55,829 bases of DNA from Aliibacillus thermotolerans (lineage in GTDB: Bacteria > Bacillota > Bacilli > Bacillales > Marinococcaceae). Within the stretch, counting starts at the first letter, position 1. Every line of letters starts with the position of its first letter. The notes below the pieces were generated by a model, which worked only from the letters and a program-made list of their open reading frames with translations, had not been told where the DNA came from and searched no databases. The stretch lies in NCBI RefSeq assembly GCF_027853235.1, contig NZ_WKJG01000023.1, forward strand, positions 1 to 55,829, given 5' to 3'. The translations under genes were made by a program, and so were the position numbers. Shown in pieces: positions 1-8,309 of the stretch.

Positions 1-126
1 CTCCGAAACGTCGGACATCTAGGGCAGGGACTGCCCGAAGTAACGCTCAAGGAGACGAAAGAGTGCTTTCGTCGAGGAGTTGAGAAGCTCCCACTTCAAG
101 CGTTAGCTAAGTGGCGAGTAGTTCAC
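1..126 (+). mobile_element. Right end of an IS200/IS605-like (TnpB-type) element with omega-RNA-like hairpins
   Basis: The stretch contains consecutive hairpins: GGGCAG/CTGCCC near 23-37, GACGAAAG/CTTTCGTC near 54-74, and CCACTT/AAGTGG near 91-114. It ends in GTAGTTCAC at 118-126. This arrangement (GAAGCTCCCACTTC, a small loop, AAGTGG, then GTAGTTCAC) matches my recollection of the 3' ends of IS605/IS1341-type elements, where the right end doubles as the scaffold of the TnpB guide RNA. The transposase or tnpB part would lie before base 1 and is not visible. The element end sits 4 nt from the pdaA stop codon. The assignment rests on remembered family features and not on a search. Confidence 0.55.
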
Positions 127-130
127 ATGA

Positions 131-919
131 TCATGCTTTCTCTTCCCCTACTTTTAACCAATTTTCAAACATTAGCTCATCTAGACTTTTAAATGTATAT
201 CCTTGTCGACGACATTCATCAATCACCCTTCCAAGTGCTTCTGCATTATCTTTAGACACAGAATGAAGGAGCAACACAGCCCCCGGATGAATCCGTTCCA
301 TAATCCGATTGTAAGCGTAATCTGCTCCTTTTTGCTTGTTCGTCTCCCAATCGTTATACGCAAAAGACCAAAAGACATTGACGTATCCTAATTCTTCTGT
401 TTTTTGAAGAGAACGCTCATTAAAAGTCCCCCTCGGTGGCCGCAAATAATGCATATCCGTTTCCCCTGTTAATTGCGTGAACTTCTCTTTTACTTTTTCC
501 AGTTCTTCTTTCAATTCTTCATCGGATATTTCAGGGAGACTCGGATGATTCCATGAATGATTGCCTACGATATGTCCTTCTTCCACCATTCTTTTCACTA
601 ACCCAGGTGCAGAGTTTAAATAATGGCCGGTGACAAAAAAAGCTGCTGGAACATCTTTTTCTTTTAATACATCTAAGACGTCTTTCGTATAACCATTTTC
701 ATATCCGTTATCGAAAGTTAAATAAAGTGTTTTATGAGAAGTGTCTCCGATATAAAATCCACTGTAGCGATCCAGCAAGTCTTTATATTCTTTTTCTGTG
801 TCTGCCGGTTCATGATTGTTATTTGGTTTAAAACTCCAATGGTACACTTCCTTTGCGAATCCCACCTGTGTAGAAAATAATAAGCACATCGCTAAGCAGC
901 CTGAAATGAGTGTTTTCAT
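131..919 (-). CDS. pdaA: Polysaccharide deacetylase PdaA (muramic delta-lactam forming)
   Basis: Predicted N-acetylmuramic acid deacetylase needed for muramic delta-lactam in spore cortex peptidoglycan. The protein starts with a signal peptide (MKTLISGCLAMCLLFS...), then a NodB domain with the metal/catalytic motifs TFDNGYENG, HSWNHP and RPPRGTFN, and ends with the family's LLLHSVSKDNAEAL and YTFKSLDEL motifs. The length of about 262 aa is normal for PdaA. The start is placed at the ATG at 919, six bases after GGAGG, and not at an upstream in-frame start four codons earlier. The gene is monocistronic and its 3' end abuts the IS605-like right end. No convincing sigma-G promoter was recognised upstream. 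Confidence 0.93.
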   Translation of the reverse strand: MKTLISGCLAMCLLFSTQVGFAKEVYHWSFKPNNNHEPADTEKEYKDLLDRYSGFYIGDTSHKTLYLTFDNGYENGYTKDVLDVLKEKDVPAAFFVTGHYLNSAPGLVKRMVEEGHIVGNHSWNHPSLPEISDEELKEELEKVKEKFTQLTGETDMHYLRPPRGTFNERSLQKTEELGYVNVFWSFAYNDWETNKQKGADYAYNRIMERIHPGAVLLLHSVSKDNAEALGRVIDECRRQGYTFKSLDELMFENWLKVGEEKA

Positions 920-1108
920 AATGTCCTCCAACTTTTTTCATTATTATTTCCCGCCTTCTCTTTCCTATGCATCCAACGTTCATCGTAACTAATCAGAGGA
1001 ACAAGAAAATTTTTAACATTTAATAACTACGAAAGTCGGTTTATTTCATAGGGAAGAAGATTTATAATGTACACTCGGTGCTTTATTTTAAAGAAAGGAG
1101 GAAAAAGG

Positions 1109-2635
1109 ATGGGAAACAATAAGTCTGGGTTTGTGCAACGTGCCTTAGATTTCATCGAAAGAGTAGGGAACAAACTTCCTCATCCGGTTACCTTATTTGC
1201 TATTCTCGCTGGTTTAGTTGTTATCGTTTCTGCTATTTTAGCCAATTTGGGGATTGAAGCCACAAATCCTGCAGACGATGAAGAAATCATCACTGTGAAA
1301 AATTTACTTTCAAGTGAAGGCATCGAGTACATGTTTACAAGCCTCGTGGATAACTTTATTAATTTTGCTCCGCTTGGCGTTGTATTGGCGACCATGATTG
1401 GAATCGGACTTGCCGAACGAAGTGGTTTTATTAGTGTCTTGCTTCGTGGATTTGTTCTATGGGTTCCAAAACGGTTTTTAACGGCAGGACTCGTATTTGC
1501 AGGGATTATGTCTAGCGTTGCCTCAGACGCTGGGTACGTCGTCTTGCCACCTCTTGGAGCGATGCTTTTTGCTGCATTAGGACGACATCCTCTTGCTGGA
1601 CTTGCTGCTGCCTTTGCCGGTGTTTCCGCAGGGTTTAGTGCCAATTTATTGCTATCTGCGACAGATCCAATGTTAGGTGGACTCACAATCGAAGCCGCCA
1701 CAACGATTGATCCAGTCTATGCAGAAACAATGAACCATGCAATGAACTATTATTTCATCATCGTCTCTACGTTTTTGTTAACGATCGTTGGAACTTTTGT
1801 CAGCGAAAAAATTGTAGAACCGAGACTTGGATCCTATGAAGGACAGACGACGGAAAAATTAGAAAAGTTATCACCATTAGAGAGAAAAGGAATTATTTGG
1901 TCATTTGTTTCTATTGTAATCACAAGTATATTGTTAGCGCTTTTAATCGTACCTGAGAACGCTCCGTTGCGGGGAGAAGACGGCGCAATTATTCAATCGC
2001 CATTTATGAGCTCCCTCGTCGTTGTTATTCTCATTCTTTTCTTTGTGCCAGGTTTAGTATACGGCATTGTCACAAAATCAATTAAAAATGATAAAGACGT
2101 TGCCAACCAGCTGTCTGACACGATGGCTTCCATGGGAATGTTTATCGTACTCGCATTTACAGCGGGACAATTCGTTGCTTTCTTCAATGAAACAAACATG
2201 GGACTACTTTTAGGTGTTTATGGAGCAGAGTTTTTAGAATCCATTCACTTGACTGGAATCCCGCTCATTATTGCATTTATTCTTTTAACCGCTTTTGTGA
2301 ACCTGTTTATAGGAAGTGCATCAGCAAAATGGGCAATCATGGCTCCTATTTTCGTTCCGATGATGATGTTACAAGGTTATTCACCGGAATTAACCCAAAT
2401 GGCGTATCGTGTTGCTGACTCCAGCACAAACATCATTACCCCACTAATGACATACTTTGCAATTATTATTGCATTCGCTCAAAAGTATGACAAAAAAATG
2501 GGGATTGGTTCACTGATTGCAGTGATGCTACCATATTCTATTATTTTCCTTGTTGTATGGTCTTTGTTACTCATCGTTTGGATGTGGCTCGGAATCGACC
2601 TTGGACCAGGATCACCAATTTTATATGACAAATAA
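1109..2635 (+). CDS. AbgT family transporter (p-aminobenzoyl-glutamate type)
   Basis: Integral membrane transporter of the AbgT family. Characterised members either import p-aminobenzoyl-glutamate or export sulfonamide antimetabolites. The 508-residue protein has many hydrophobic helices and family-typical stretches such as SVASDAGYVVLPPLGAMLF, FAGVSAGFSANLL and SSTNIITPLMTYF. The start is the ATG at 1109 behind AAAGGAGGAAAAAGG. An earlier in-frame ATG at 1067 lacks a ribosome binding site. No amidohydrolase partner (abgA/abgB) is adjacent, so the substrate is open. The gene stands alone between pdaA and an intrinsic terminator. A TATAAT at 1063-1068 could be its -10, but the -35 is poor. Confidence 0.88.
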   Translation: MGNNKSGFVQRALDFIERVGNKLPHPVTLFAILAGLVVIVSAILANLGIEATNPADDEEIITVKNLLSSEGIEYMFTSLVDNFINFAPLGVVLATMIGIGLAERSGFISVLLRGFVLWVPKRFLTAGLVFAGIMSSVASDAGYVVLPPLGAMLFAALGRHPLAGLAAAFAGVSAGFSANLLLSATDPMLGGLTIEAATTIDPVYAETMNHAMNYYFIIVSTFLLTIVGTFVSEKIVEPRLGSYEGQTTEKLEKLSPLERKGIIWSFVSIVITSILLALLIVPENAPLRGEDGAIIQSPFMSSLVVVILILFFVPGLVYGIVTKSIKNDKDVANQLSDTMASMGMFIVLAFTAGQFVAFFNETNMGLLLGVYGAEFLESIHLTGIPLIIAFILLTAFVNLFIGSASAKWAIMAPIFVPMMMLQGYSPELTQMAYRVADSSTNIITPLMTYFAIIIAFAQKYDKKMGIGSLIAVMLPYSIIFLVVWSLLLIVWMWLGIDLGPGSPILYDK

Positions 2636-2648
2636 AGAAAAAAGGAAA

Positions 2649-2694
2649 AACTGTCCAAAAAGTCATCCATAGTAACTTTTTGGACAGTTTTTTT
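2649..2694 (+). terminator. Intrinsic terminator after the AbgT gene
   Basis: The stem AACTGTCCAAAAAGT pairs with ACTTTTTGGACAGTT around an 11-nt loop and is followed by a T run. The core TGTCCAAAAAGT...ACTTTTTGGACA is the same palindrome found at one end of the repeat copies at 11.5, 25.1 and 31.5 kb, and again at 55.7 kb. Confidence 0.9.
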
Positions 2695-2985
2695 GAAAAA
2701 AAGCTGAATAGATGTGGATCCAGCGCTTATAGCACCGTTTCATTACAAATCAACTTCTGGTAACAACCCATGGCCAAACCATGGCACTATTTTAACATCA
2801 AACTGTTATTGGAAACGATCCATGCCCGACGCATGATGCCTTTTCAGCATAAAAATGATTATGGAAGCAAGCTTCGTCGCATACTTCATTGTGAAAGCAA
2901 GCCATACATGGCTCATGGCACCACTTCAACGCCAAATAGCTATGGAAACACGCCCATGGTAACTCATAGCGCTACTTTAGCCTAA
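2649..2985 (+). repeat. Repeat family 1, copy A (divergent, right end missing)
   Basis: After the palindrome at 2649-2694 come about six degenerate units of roughly 52 nt, recognisable by GGAAACAA, CCATG...CATGGC and GTTTCA-like blocks (for example 2912-2965: GAAAGCAAGCCAT, ATGGCTCATGGCACC). The conserved tail seen in copies C and D (GCGCTAAATGATTGTTG, ending TTATTAGACAG) is absent, so this is an old or truncated copy. An open frame of 71 codons inside it is a by-product of the repeats. From 2986 to 3098 I see only a short inverted repeat (ATCGATG/CATCGAT) and no gene. Confidence 0.7.
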
Positions 2986-3098
2986 CACTCCTTGTCAAAT
3001 CGATGCCAAAATATCAAAAAGACATCGATTCGGTGTCATCACTTGTGTGAAACAACACTTTGAAGCAATGCATCTTTCTATTTGTTGGTTTTATCTCG

Positions 3099-3710
3099 TT
3101 ATTTTATTAAATGATCAATCCGATTGATATAAGGAATGATTAATTGTCCATCTCGCCAACTTAGCTTAGTTACCCCGGTATTATCTAATTGAAACGGGCG
3201 ACGTAATTCTCCCCATTTTTCTCCTGCTAACACATACATGAAAAAAATAGTGATAAAGCCTCCATGAGAAATAGCCGCAATGGTATCCCCTGATTTCAAG
3301 CTTTTGAATAATGCCATAAGTTGTCGGCACCGCTCTGTTAATTGTTCATCTGTTTCTGTCCCAGGAAGTCCTGAACGGAGTAAACTTCTTCGAACGAGGT
3401 GTGGGTATGCTTCATATATTTCTCGTCTCGTTTTCCCTTGAAGGGGCCCTAAGTAGATTTCCCTCAAAAGTGAAGTTATTTCCACTGAAACTTGTTGAAA
3501 GCGTTCTAACGCAAGAGCCGTTGACATCGCTCGAGATAAATCACTCGAGAAAATATAGTCCAATGGTTGCTCGGAAAATGCTTTTCCTAGAGATTCCGCT
3601 TGTTGCTCTCCTTTTTTCGTTAACGGATAATCTTTACATCCTTGTAAAACCCCTAATCGGTTCCCCTCTGATTCTCCATGTCTAATCAAATATACATCTA
3701 TATCTTCCAT
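3099..3710 (-). CDS. Histidine phosphatase family protein (phosphoglycerate mutase-like)
   Basis: Cytosolic phosphatase of the histidine phosphatase (PhoE/CobC/GpmB-like) superfamily. The catalytic RHGE motif with the phosphohistidine lies at residues 9-12 (LIRHGESEGN). The second catalytic histidine is in ISHGGF near residue 146, and SSDLSRAMSTA is the usual substrate-side segment. The length of 203 aa fits. The gene lies 16 bp downstream of the MATE transporter on the same strand, so the two are probably one transcript. The physiological substrate cannot be told from the sequence. Confidence 0.88.
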   Translation of the reverse strand: MEDIDVYLIRHGESEGNRLGVLQGCKDYPLTKKGEQQAESLGKAFSEQPLDYIFSSDLSRAMSTALALERFQQVSVEITSLLREIYLGPLQGKTRREIYEAYPHLVRRSLLRSGLPGTETDEQLTERCRQLMALFKSLKSGDTIAAISHGGFITIFFMYVLAGEKWGELRRPFQLDNTGVTKLSWRDGQLIIPYINRIDHLIK

Positions 3711-3726
3711 TCATCTCTGTCCACCT

Positions 3727-5103
3727 TTATTCTTTCACCGTTTCTTTATTTTTTTGTCCATAATGAAATAAATCAATCTTTCGCCACTTCCCAAATCGGT
3801 AATAAGCGAAAGAAAATAAACTACTGATCACAAAGCTCACACCGATTCCGACCGCGATTCCATTTTCTCCTAACCATGTGGAAAAGCCCCAAGAGAGCGG
3901 AAAACGTAACACCCAGAAAGACAAGGTGTTTAACACGAGCACTTGCACCATCGCCCCTGACGCACGAACGATACCATTTAAAACAAAATTAATCCCTAAA
4001 AAAGGATAGAAAAAAGCAACAATTCGTAAATACGTAGCACCAAAGTTCACCGTAGCTGGATCTGAGACGAACATTCTTATAAGCAATTCAGATAAGAGAA
4101 ATACAATAAGCGCAATCGTTAAAGTGACGGTTAAAATAAGAAAGAGACCACTTTTGGCAATATCAGTGACGCGGTGCCATTTGCCGGCACCAATGTTTTG
4201 TCCTGCCATACTAGTAATGGCGGAACCGAGAGTAGTTGCAGGTAGCATAATGAGACTGTCTAACCGCTGTGCTGCCCCGTACCCAGCGATTACATTTTCA
4301 CCAAAAGAAGTCACGACTGTCATGATTGCCAGCATTCCCCCTGATATGACCATCATCGAAAAACCAGACGGAAGTCCGAGTCGAAAAATGCGGGTAAATT
4401 CTTCCCATGGAGGGGGTGTCGGTACAGTAAAAGGCAATCCTTTGGCGCGAATAGAATAGATGAGTCCAAATAAAAAAGCTGCTCCTTGAGAAACAACCGT
4501 TGCCACTGCAGCTCCTGCTACATCCATTTGAAACCCAGCAATAAATAATGGATCTAATATGATGTTCAACCCGACCGCAAGAGAAATAAAACGAAGGGGG
4601 GTTCGACTATCTCCCACCGCTCTTAAAACAGTCCCAATAAAGTTGTAACCAAACAAAAAGAGAATTCCGATGAAGTTAATTTTTAAATACGTCGCTGCCA
4701 TGGGAAGAATACTTTCAGGCGTTCCCATCCAACGCAAAATGGTGTTGGACATGAAAAATCCAAGTATTCCTAACATAATCGCAAGTATCCCGAGGACAAA
4801 TACAAAGGCATTTAAAGAAATACGTAATCCTTCGCTATCCTTTGCCCCCATTCGTTGCGAGAGCACCGTTAACGTAGCACCATTAATACCAATGATAAAT
4901 GACAACACTGTAAAAATAATTGTAGAAGAAATAGATACAGCTCCAAGGGCTTGTGCACCTAATAAGTTCCCTACCCACAAACTATCTACAATTTGATATG
5001 AACTTTGCAGAAGGTTTCCTAAAAAGATAGGAGAAGAGAAAAGAATCATCTTTTTCATGATACTGCCTTCTGTGAAATCCATTTGTCTATCAGTCTTGCC
5101 CAT
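3727..5103 (-). CDS. MATE family efflux transporter
   Basis: Multidrug and toxin extrusion transporter with 12 predicted membrane helices and two repeated halves. The first half opens with FSSPIFLGNLLQSSYQIVDSLWVGN, and the two halves show the paired MATE hallmarks (QRMGA in the N half, GAAQRLDS and AGQNIGA in the C half). The length of 458 aa is typical. The start is the ATG at 5103 behind AGAGGAG. It probably uses a Na+ or H+ gradient to export cationic compounds. The histidine phosphatase gene follows closely. Confidence 0.92.
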   Translation of the reverse strand: MGKTDRQMDFTEGSIMKKMILFSSPIFLGNLLQSSYQIVDSLWVGNLLGAQALGAVSISSTIIFTVLSFIIGINGATLTVLSQRMGAKDSEGLRISLNAFVFVLGILAIMLGILGFFMSNTILRWMGTPESILPMAATYLKINFIGILFLFGYNFIGTVLRAVGDSRTPLRFISLAVGLNIILDPLFIAGFQMDVAGAAVATVVSQGAAFLFGLIYSIRAKGLPFTVPTPPPWEEFTRIFRLGLPSGFSMMVISGGMLAIMTVVTSFGENVIAGYGAAQRLDSLIMLPATTLGSAITSMAGQNIGAGKWHRVTDIAKSGLFLILTVTLTIALIVFLLSELLIRMFVSDPATVNFGATYLRIVAFFYPFLGINFVLNGIVRASGAMVQVLVLNTLSFWVLRFPLSWGFSTWLGENGIAVGIGVSFVISSLFSFAYYRFGKWRKIDLFHYGQKNKETVKE

Positions 5104-5133
5104 CTAGTTAACTCTCCTCTTCTCTTCCGTACG

Positions 5134-5517
5134 TCATAAACGTAATTCAAAAGTTTCTATGATATCAATGCTATCTTTCACCGATTGTATCATGGAACAA
5201 TTTTTTCTCGTGATGCGCATATTTTTTTCCATTTGTTCTTCGGTAACATTTTCTGCTTCCACGGTAAAATGCAAATGTATCTTTTGTACTTCGTTTGCCC
5301 CTACACCACTTCTTGTCACATTGGCTTTTATATGTATATCATTCACCTTTTGACGTCGTTTTTCCATGATTTTACGAAGGACTCCCCCGCTGCAAACCGC
5401 AATAGATGAAACTAATAATTGGTACGGACGAAAACCGTATGCTTCTTCACTCGAAATGTCCAACGTTCCGTACGTTGTAGTTGTAGAAAAACCATTCTCT
5501 TTCATATGAAATTCCAT
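5134..5517 (-). CDS. OsmC family protein
   Basis: OsmC/Ohr-fold protein of about 127 aa. Conserved features are the internal GFRPYQLLVSSIAVCSGG helix with its reactive-site cysteine and a second cysteine in RKNCSMIQSVKD, consistent with the thiol peroxidase-type OsmC pair. The start is set at the ATG at 5517, which has AGAGGAGCG at the correct distance. The frame is open for another 43 codons upstream but has no signal for translation there and would run into the preceding gene's terminator. It probably detoxifies organic hydroperoxides, although many Bacillus OsmC paralogues are uncharacterised. Confidence 0.85.
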   Translation of the reverse strand: MEFHMKENGFSTTTTYGTLDISSEEAYGFRPYQLLVSSIAVCSGGVLRKIMEKRRQKVNDIHIKANVTRSGVGANEVQKIHLHFTVEAENVTEEQMEKNMRITRKNCSMIQSVKDSIDIIETFELRL

Positions 5518-5619
5518 GTCAATCGCTCCTCTTTTATTTTCATCTATCGTTTTCATCATATCAAATATGTATAGGTAAAATCTTTCTTTTTGACTTCCTA
5601 TGAACACAAAAAGATAAGA

Positions 5620-5640
5620 GGATGCCCTAGTAGGACATCC
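5620..5640 (-). terminator. Probable terminator of the VLRF1 gene
   Basis: GGATGTCC pairs with GGGCATCC (one G-U pair) around a 5-nt loop. On the minus strand the stem is followed by TCTTATCTTTTT. Confidence 0.5.
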
Positions 5641-5646
5641 CATCAT

Positions 5647-6447
5647 TTATCTTACTTCTTTATCGTATACCACATTTAATACTTCGTGTGAAGGTTTAGA
5701 AATCAAATTTTTCGGTATCGTATCCATTATTTTCGAGCCAAGATGTTTTTCAATATCGCGCAAATATTCTTTTGATCCAACTAAGTAAAGACCACTTAAA
5801 TGGCGGTTCTTTATCTCTTTATCAATGAGGGGTGCAAGCTTTTTATACCAACGAATTCGATTTTCATCAAACCGTCGTTCTACTTCATCCACTTGCGTAG
5901 TGCCTGAAGCCGTCCTTTCTGGCGGAGCATTTCCTTTGTATTCTCGCCAATCCTCTGATTCCGCTTCCCAATTATATCGTTTTTCTTCTCGAATTTCCCC
6001 TAATGCTGCGTCAATAAAAAGCACTTCACTTTTTTGCATCAACACAATTCCAGTAGCCGGGTACGTCTTTTGAATCTGTTCTAACTGATCAGTAACAGGT
6101 TCTTTTTCCCAATGAAAAGAAGTCTCTACAGGAGCTTGGACAATTTTTTCCACAAGAACGTCTCCTGAAGCGGTCGCGATATAAATATAGCTTTTTTGAA
6201 AGTTTCTTTGTTGATCTGTAATCGCTTGATTCACTTGATCCGCTAAGGACTTAAACGCTTTCAATTCTTCTTTGCTTCCGCTTTTTTCAATGTATTCCTT
6301 CAACCGCTTTAACCCATTCTTCAATCTAATTTTCCATTCTTGTCCTTGTTGACCCCTATCTCCTGCATCTGTGTTCAAATAAATCGTTAAGATTCCTGTC
6401 TCATCATAGTGACTTTTTAATGCATTCACTTGTTCCATTAAAGACAT
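5647..6447 (-). CDS. VLRF1 family aeRF1-type release factor-like protein
   Basis: A 266-aa protein that matches the VLRF1 group of archaeo-eukaryotic RF1-like domains: N-terminal ILTIYLNTDAG, then KSYIYIATASGDVLVEK, and the release-factor-like IDAALGEIREEKRYNWE segment followed by the RWYKKLAPLIDKEI and LYLVGSKEYL helices. eRF1-like proteins of this kind are thought to act on stalled ribosomes or peptidyl-tRNA, and VLRF1/Vms1 relatives cleave peptidyl-tRNA. Function here is inferred from family only. The start ATG at 6447 has a GAGGGGG ribosome binding site. Confidence 0.75.
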   Translation of the reverse strand: MSLMEQVNALKSHYDETGILTIYLNTDAGDRGQQGQEWKIRLKNGLKRLKEYIEKSGSKEELKAFKSLADQVNQAITDQQRNFQKSYIYIATASGDVLVEKIVQAPVETSFHWEKEPVTDQLEQIQKTYPATGIVLMQKSEVLFIDAALGEIREEKRYNWEAESEDWREYKGNAPPERTASGTTQVDEVERRFDENRIRWYKKLAPLIDKEIKNRHLSGLYLVGSKEYLRDIEKHLGSKIMDTIPKNLISKPSHEVLNVVYDKEVR

Positions 6448-6516
6448 GCTAGACTACCCCCTCTACATAATCTATACTTACTTTTCCTCACGGAGGAAAG
6501 TGATAAACGTTTTTAA

Positions 6517-6933
6517 TTAACGCGAAGAGGAGTCACTAGAAATTCTTTTTACAGAAGTTCCCTCCAACGGAATCACATCACGATCTTCCTTCTTTAAATC
6601 TTTTAATTCTGCGGCTGTTTGTTTTGTCATCTCTTTAATAGAAAGAGTGGTATCTTTCAATTGACGAGTTTTTTCCGTGATGATTTGAAGATCATTATTG
6701 GCCGACTGCAATAACGCTGATATTTCATTGGAAGTATTTTTTAATTGCGCCATAATTTCTTCGCGATTATCTGCAACAAACTGTCCTGCTTCCTTTAGTG
6801 TACTACTTGCATCTTTCGTATATGAAATAATTTTCTCTCGCGTTTTTTTGTTTAAAAATAATGCCGCAACCGAAGCACCGCCAATCATCATACCAACAAT
6901 TAATCCTGTACTATTTTTTGTTTCATTCGTCAC
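6517..6933 (-). CDS. YtxH domain protein (general stress, gas-vesicle-like)
   Basis: Small protein with one N-terminal glycine-rich membrane segment (GLIVGMMIGGASVAALFL) followed by KKTREK and a long charged amphipathic helix (TLKEAGQFVADNREEIMAQL...), the layout of YtxH/GvpP-like proteins. The start is set at the GTG at 6933, preceded by AAAGGAGCTG. The open frame extends 25 codons upstream with no ribosome binding site and contains cysteines untypical for the family. It is expected to be anchored in the membrane and stress-related. Confidence 0.8.
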   Translation of the reverse strand: MTNETKNSTGLIVGMMIGGASVAALFLNKKTREKIISYTKDASSTLKEAGQFVADNREEIMAQLKNTSNEISALLQSANNDLQIITEKTRQLKDTTLSIKEMTKQTAAELKDLKKEDRDVIPLEGTSVKRISSDSSSR

Positions 6934-7097
6934 GCGACAGCAGCTCCTTTCGTTTCTTTTTACTTTCATTATACAGTAAGTGTCATACCCTATCCTAGTC
7001 GATTTCATGCATGAACAAGATGGTTGCTCAAATTGTAAGAGAATTTTATTTTTCGAAAAATAGTAACAATTACAGATGCCATAGGTAGGAAGGTATA

Positions 7098-7106
7098 TGG
7101 TATACT
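7098..7106 (+). promoter_or_regulatory. Extended -10 promoter for the FbpB-like gene
   Basis: TGG followed by TATACT forms an extended -10 about 50 bp before the start codon. No good -35 hexamer is present, and I could not make out a convincing Fur box here. Confidence 0.4.
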
Positions 7107-7155
7107 GTAAGTAACGGTGGAGAGAATATTCATCATAGAAAGAAAGGGATGAAAA

Positions 7156-7332
7156 ATGAGAAAAATTTTACGCATGCGCTACACCATGGATGAATTAATT
7201 GACGAAAACAAAAAAGAACTATTAAATAATCCGCAAGCGATGAAGCGGATTGAAGAAAGACTAGATGAGAAAAAAGCAAATGAAGTGCACGTTCGTACGT
7301 TTAAAAAAGATGATACAAAAAAAATCGGATAA
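7156..7332 (+). CDS. FbpB family small basic protein
   Basis: A 58-aa lysine-rich protein beginning MRKILRMRYTMDELIDENK and containing ELLNNPQAMKRIEERLDEK, the signature region of the FbpB family. In Bacillus subtilis FbpB is a Fur-controlled basic protein that helps the small RNA FsrA repress iron-rich proteins, possibly as an RNA chaperone. The ribosome binding site is AAAGGGATG. The gene has its own promoter-like -10 and a strong terminator, so it is monocistronic. A direct link to iron is inferred from family only. Confidence 0.75.
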   Translation: MRKILRMRYTMDELIDENKKELLNNPQAMKRIEERLDEKKANEVHVRTFKKDDTKKIG

Positions 7333-7349
7333 CGATATCTCAATATGTA

Positions 7350-7385
7350 GAGTTGTTTTAGGCGTGGCCTCAAACAACTCTTTTT
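7350..7385. terminator. Terminator between fbpB-like and the convergent hydrolase gene
   Basis: GAGTTGTTTTAGGC pairs with GCCTCAAACAACTC and is followed by TTTTT on the plus strand. The stop codon of the convergent hydrolase gene overlaps the T run. Confidence 0.9.
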
Positions 7386-8247
7386 ATTTTCGTTGAAGAT
7401 ATTTCAAAATGAGAGAATAGACAATGTTTCTTTGTGGAGGACGTTCATTCAGTAAATGATGCGTACCATCATCAATAAGTATGCGATCAGAATATGGAAA
7501 TAAAACACCGTAACTTTTCAAATTATAGTCCACATCTACCGTATAATCTTCTGTTCCTTGAATAATTTGAATCGGTTTCTCTGTAGGAGTTTTATTCATT
7601 AATTGACTCTCCCAGTCAATGAGTGCTTGTACCCACTCAAAAGAAATTTCCTTTCCTTGAAGGGGATCTTGTTTTAAGGTTTGCATAAAAGAAGCTTCTT
7701 TTTTATTTGTTCGGAACCTTCGTGGGATTTCATCAATAAAAGGAGATAGAAACATGGTTGAGACTTTACTAACCCACCATTGATTAAATCGAAGAAGTGG
7801 AGCAATAAGGCTTACTTTATCTACTTGTTTCAATTTGTTTTCCAGTATTGCTTCGGCAATAATAGCACCGCCAGTACTATGACCAACCGCATGCAGTTGA
7901 GATATATTTCTTCTGGATACTTCATTCATGACCTGTCGTAATGCTTCTTGATATTCTGCAAAAGTTTGTACTTGAAAGCGTGGTCCACCGGAAAAACCAT
8001 GGCCAGGCAAGTCAAAGGTAATGATTTGAAACCCTTTTTCAAAGAGAAATCTCATAAACGAAGCATTTGTTGCGGTATGGTCAAAAAAGCCATGCAGCAA
8101 TAAGACCGTTCCACGCTGATTTTCCGGAGTAAATATTTGCGTGAACAATGACTCCTCTTTATACGGAAGCCACATCCATTCATAATTTCCTTCGCTCACC
8201 GGAAGTTTGTATACTTTCGCATATGCTTGTATGATATTTTCACTCAT
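7384..8247 (-). CDS. Alpha/beta hydrolase (serine aminopeptidase S33 / monoglyceride lipase-like)
   Basis: An alpha/beta hydrolase of about 287 aa. Visible elements are the oxyanion segment LLLHGFFDHTA, FDLPGHGFSGG, the nucleophile elbow GHSTGG, and the late acid and base in IQGTEDYTVD and DDGTHHLLNE. This matches the hydrolase_4/YtpA-type lysophospholipase group. The start is the ATG at 8247 with GGTGG upstream; an in-frame TTG seven codons earlier overlaps the preceding terminator and is unlikely. The natural substrate is unknown, with lysophospholipid or monoglyceride most likely. Confidence 0.8.
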   Translation of the reverse strand: MSENIIQAYAKVYKLPVSEGNYEWMWLPYKEESLFTQIFTPENQRGTVLLLHGFFDHTATNASFMRFLFEKGFQIITFDLPGHGFSGGPRFQVQTFAEYQEALRQVMNEVSRRNISQLHAVGHSTGGAIIAEAILENKLKQVDKVSLIAPLLRFNQWWVSKVSTMFLSPFIDEIPRRFRTNKKEASFMQTLKQDPLQGKEISFEWVQALIDWESQLMNKTPTEKPIQIIQGTEDYTVDVDYNLKSYGVLFPYSDRILIDDGTHHLLNERPPQRNIVYSLILKYLQRK

Positions 8248-8264
8248 CTTTATCCACCAGCCGT

Positions 8265-8295
8265 CCAAAAAAGGACTGCCATATTTGACAGTCCT
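8265..8295 (-). terminator. Terminator of the ferritin-like gene
   Basis: AGGACTG pairs with CAGTCCT around a 10-nt loop and is followed on the minus strand by TTTTTT. Confidence 0.8.
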
Positions 8296-8309
8296 ATCTT
8301 TCCTCGTTT

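Noticed and set aside
1-130. C-terminal codons of tnpB
   Set aside because: A plus-strand frame is open across the region, but it continues past the element end into pdaA and shows no TnpB motif, so it is treated as non-coding RNA-like sequence.
2770-2985. Open frame of 71 codons on the plus strand
   Set aside because: It lies wholly in repeat family 1 copy A, has no ribosome binding site, and its composition follows the repeat units.
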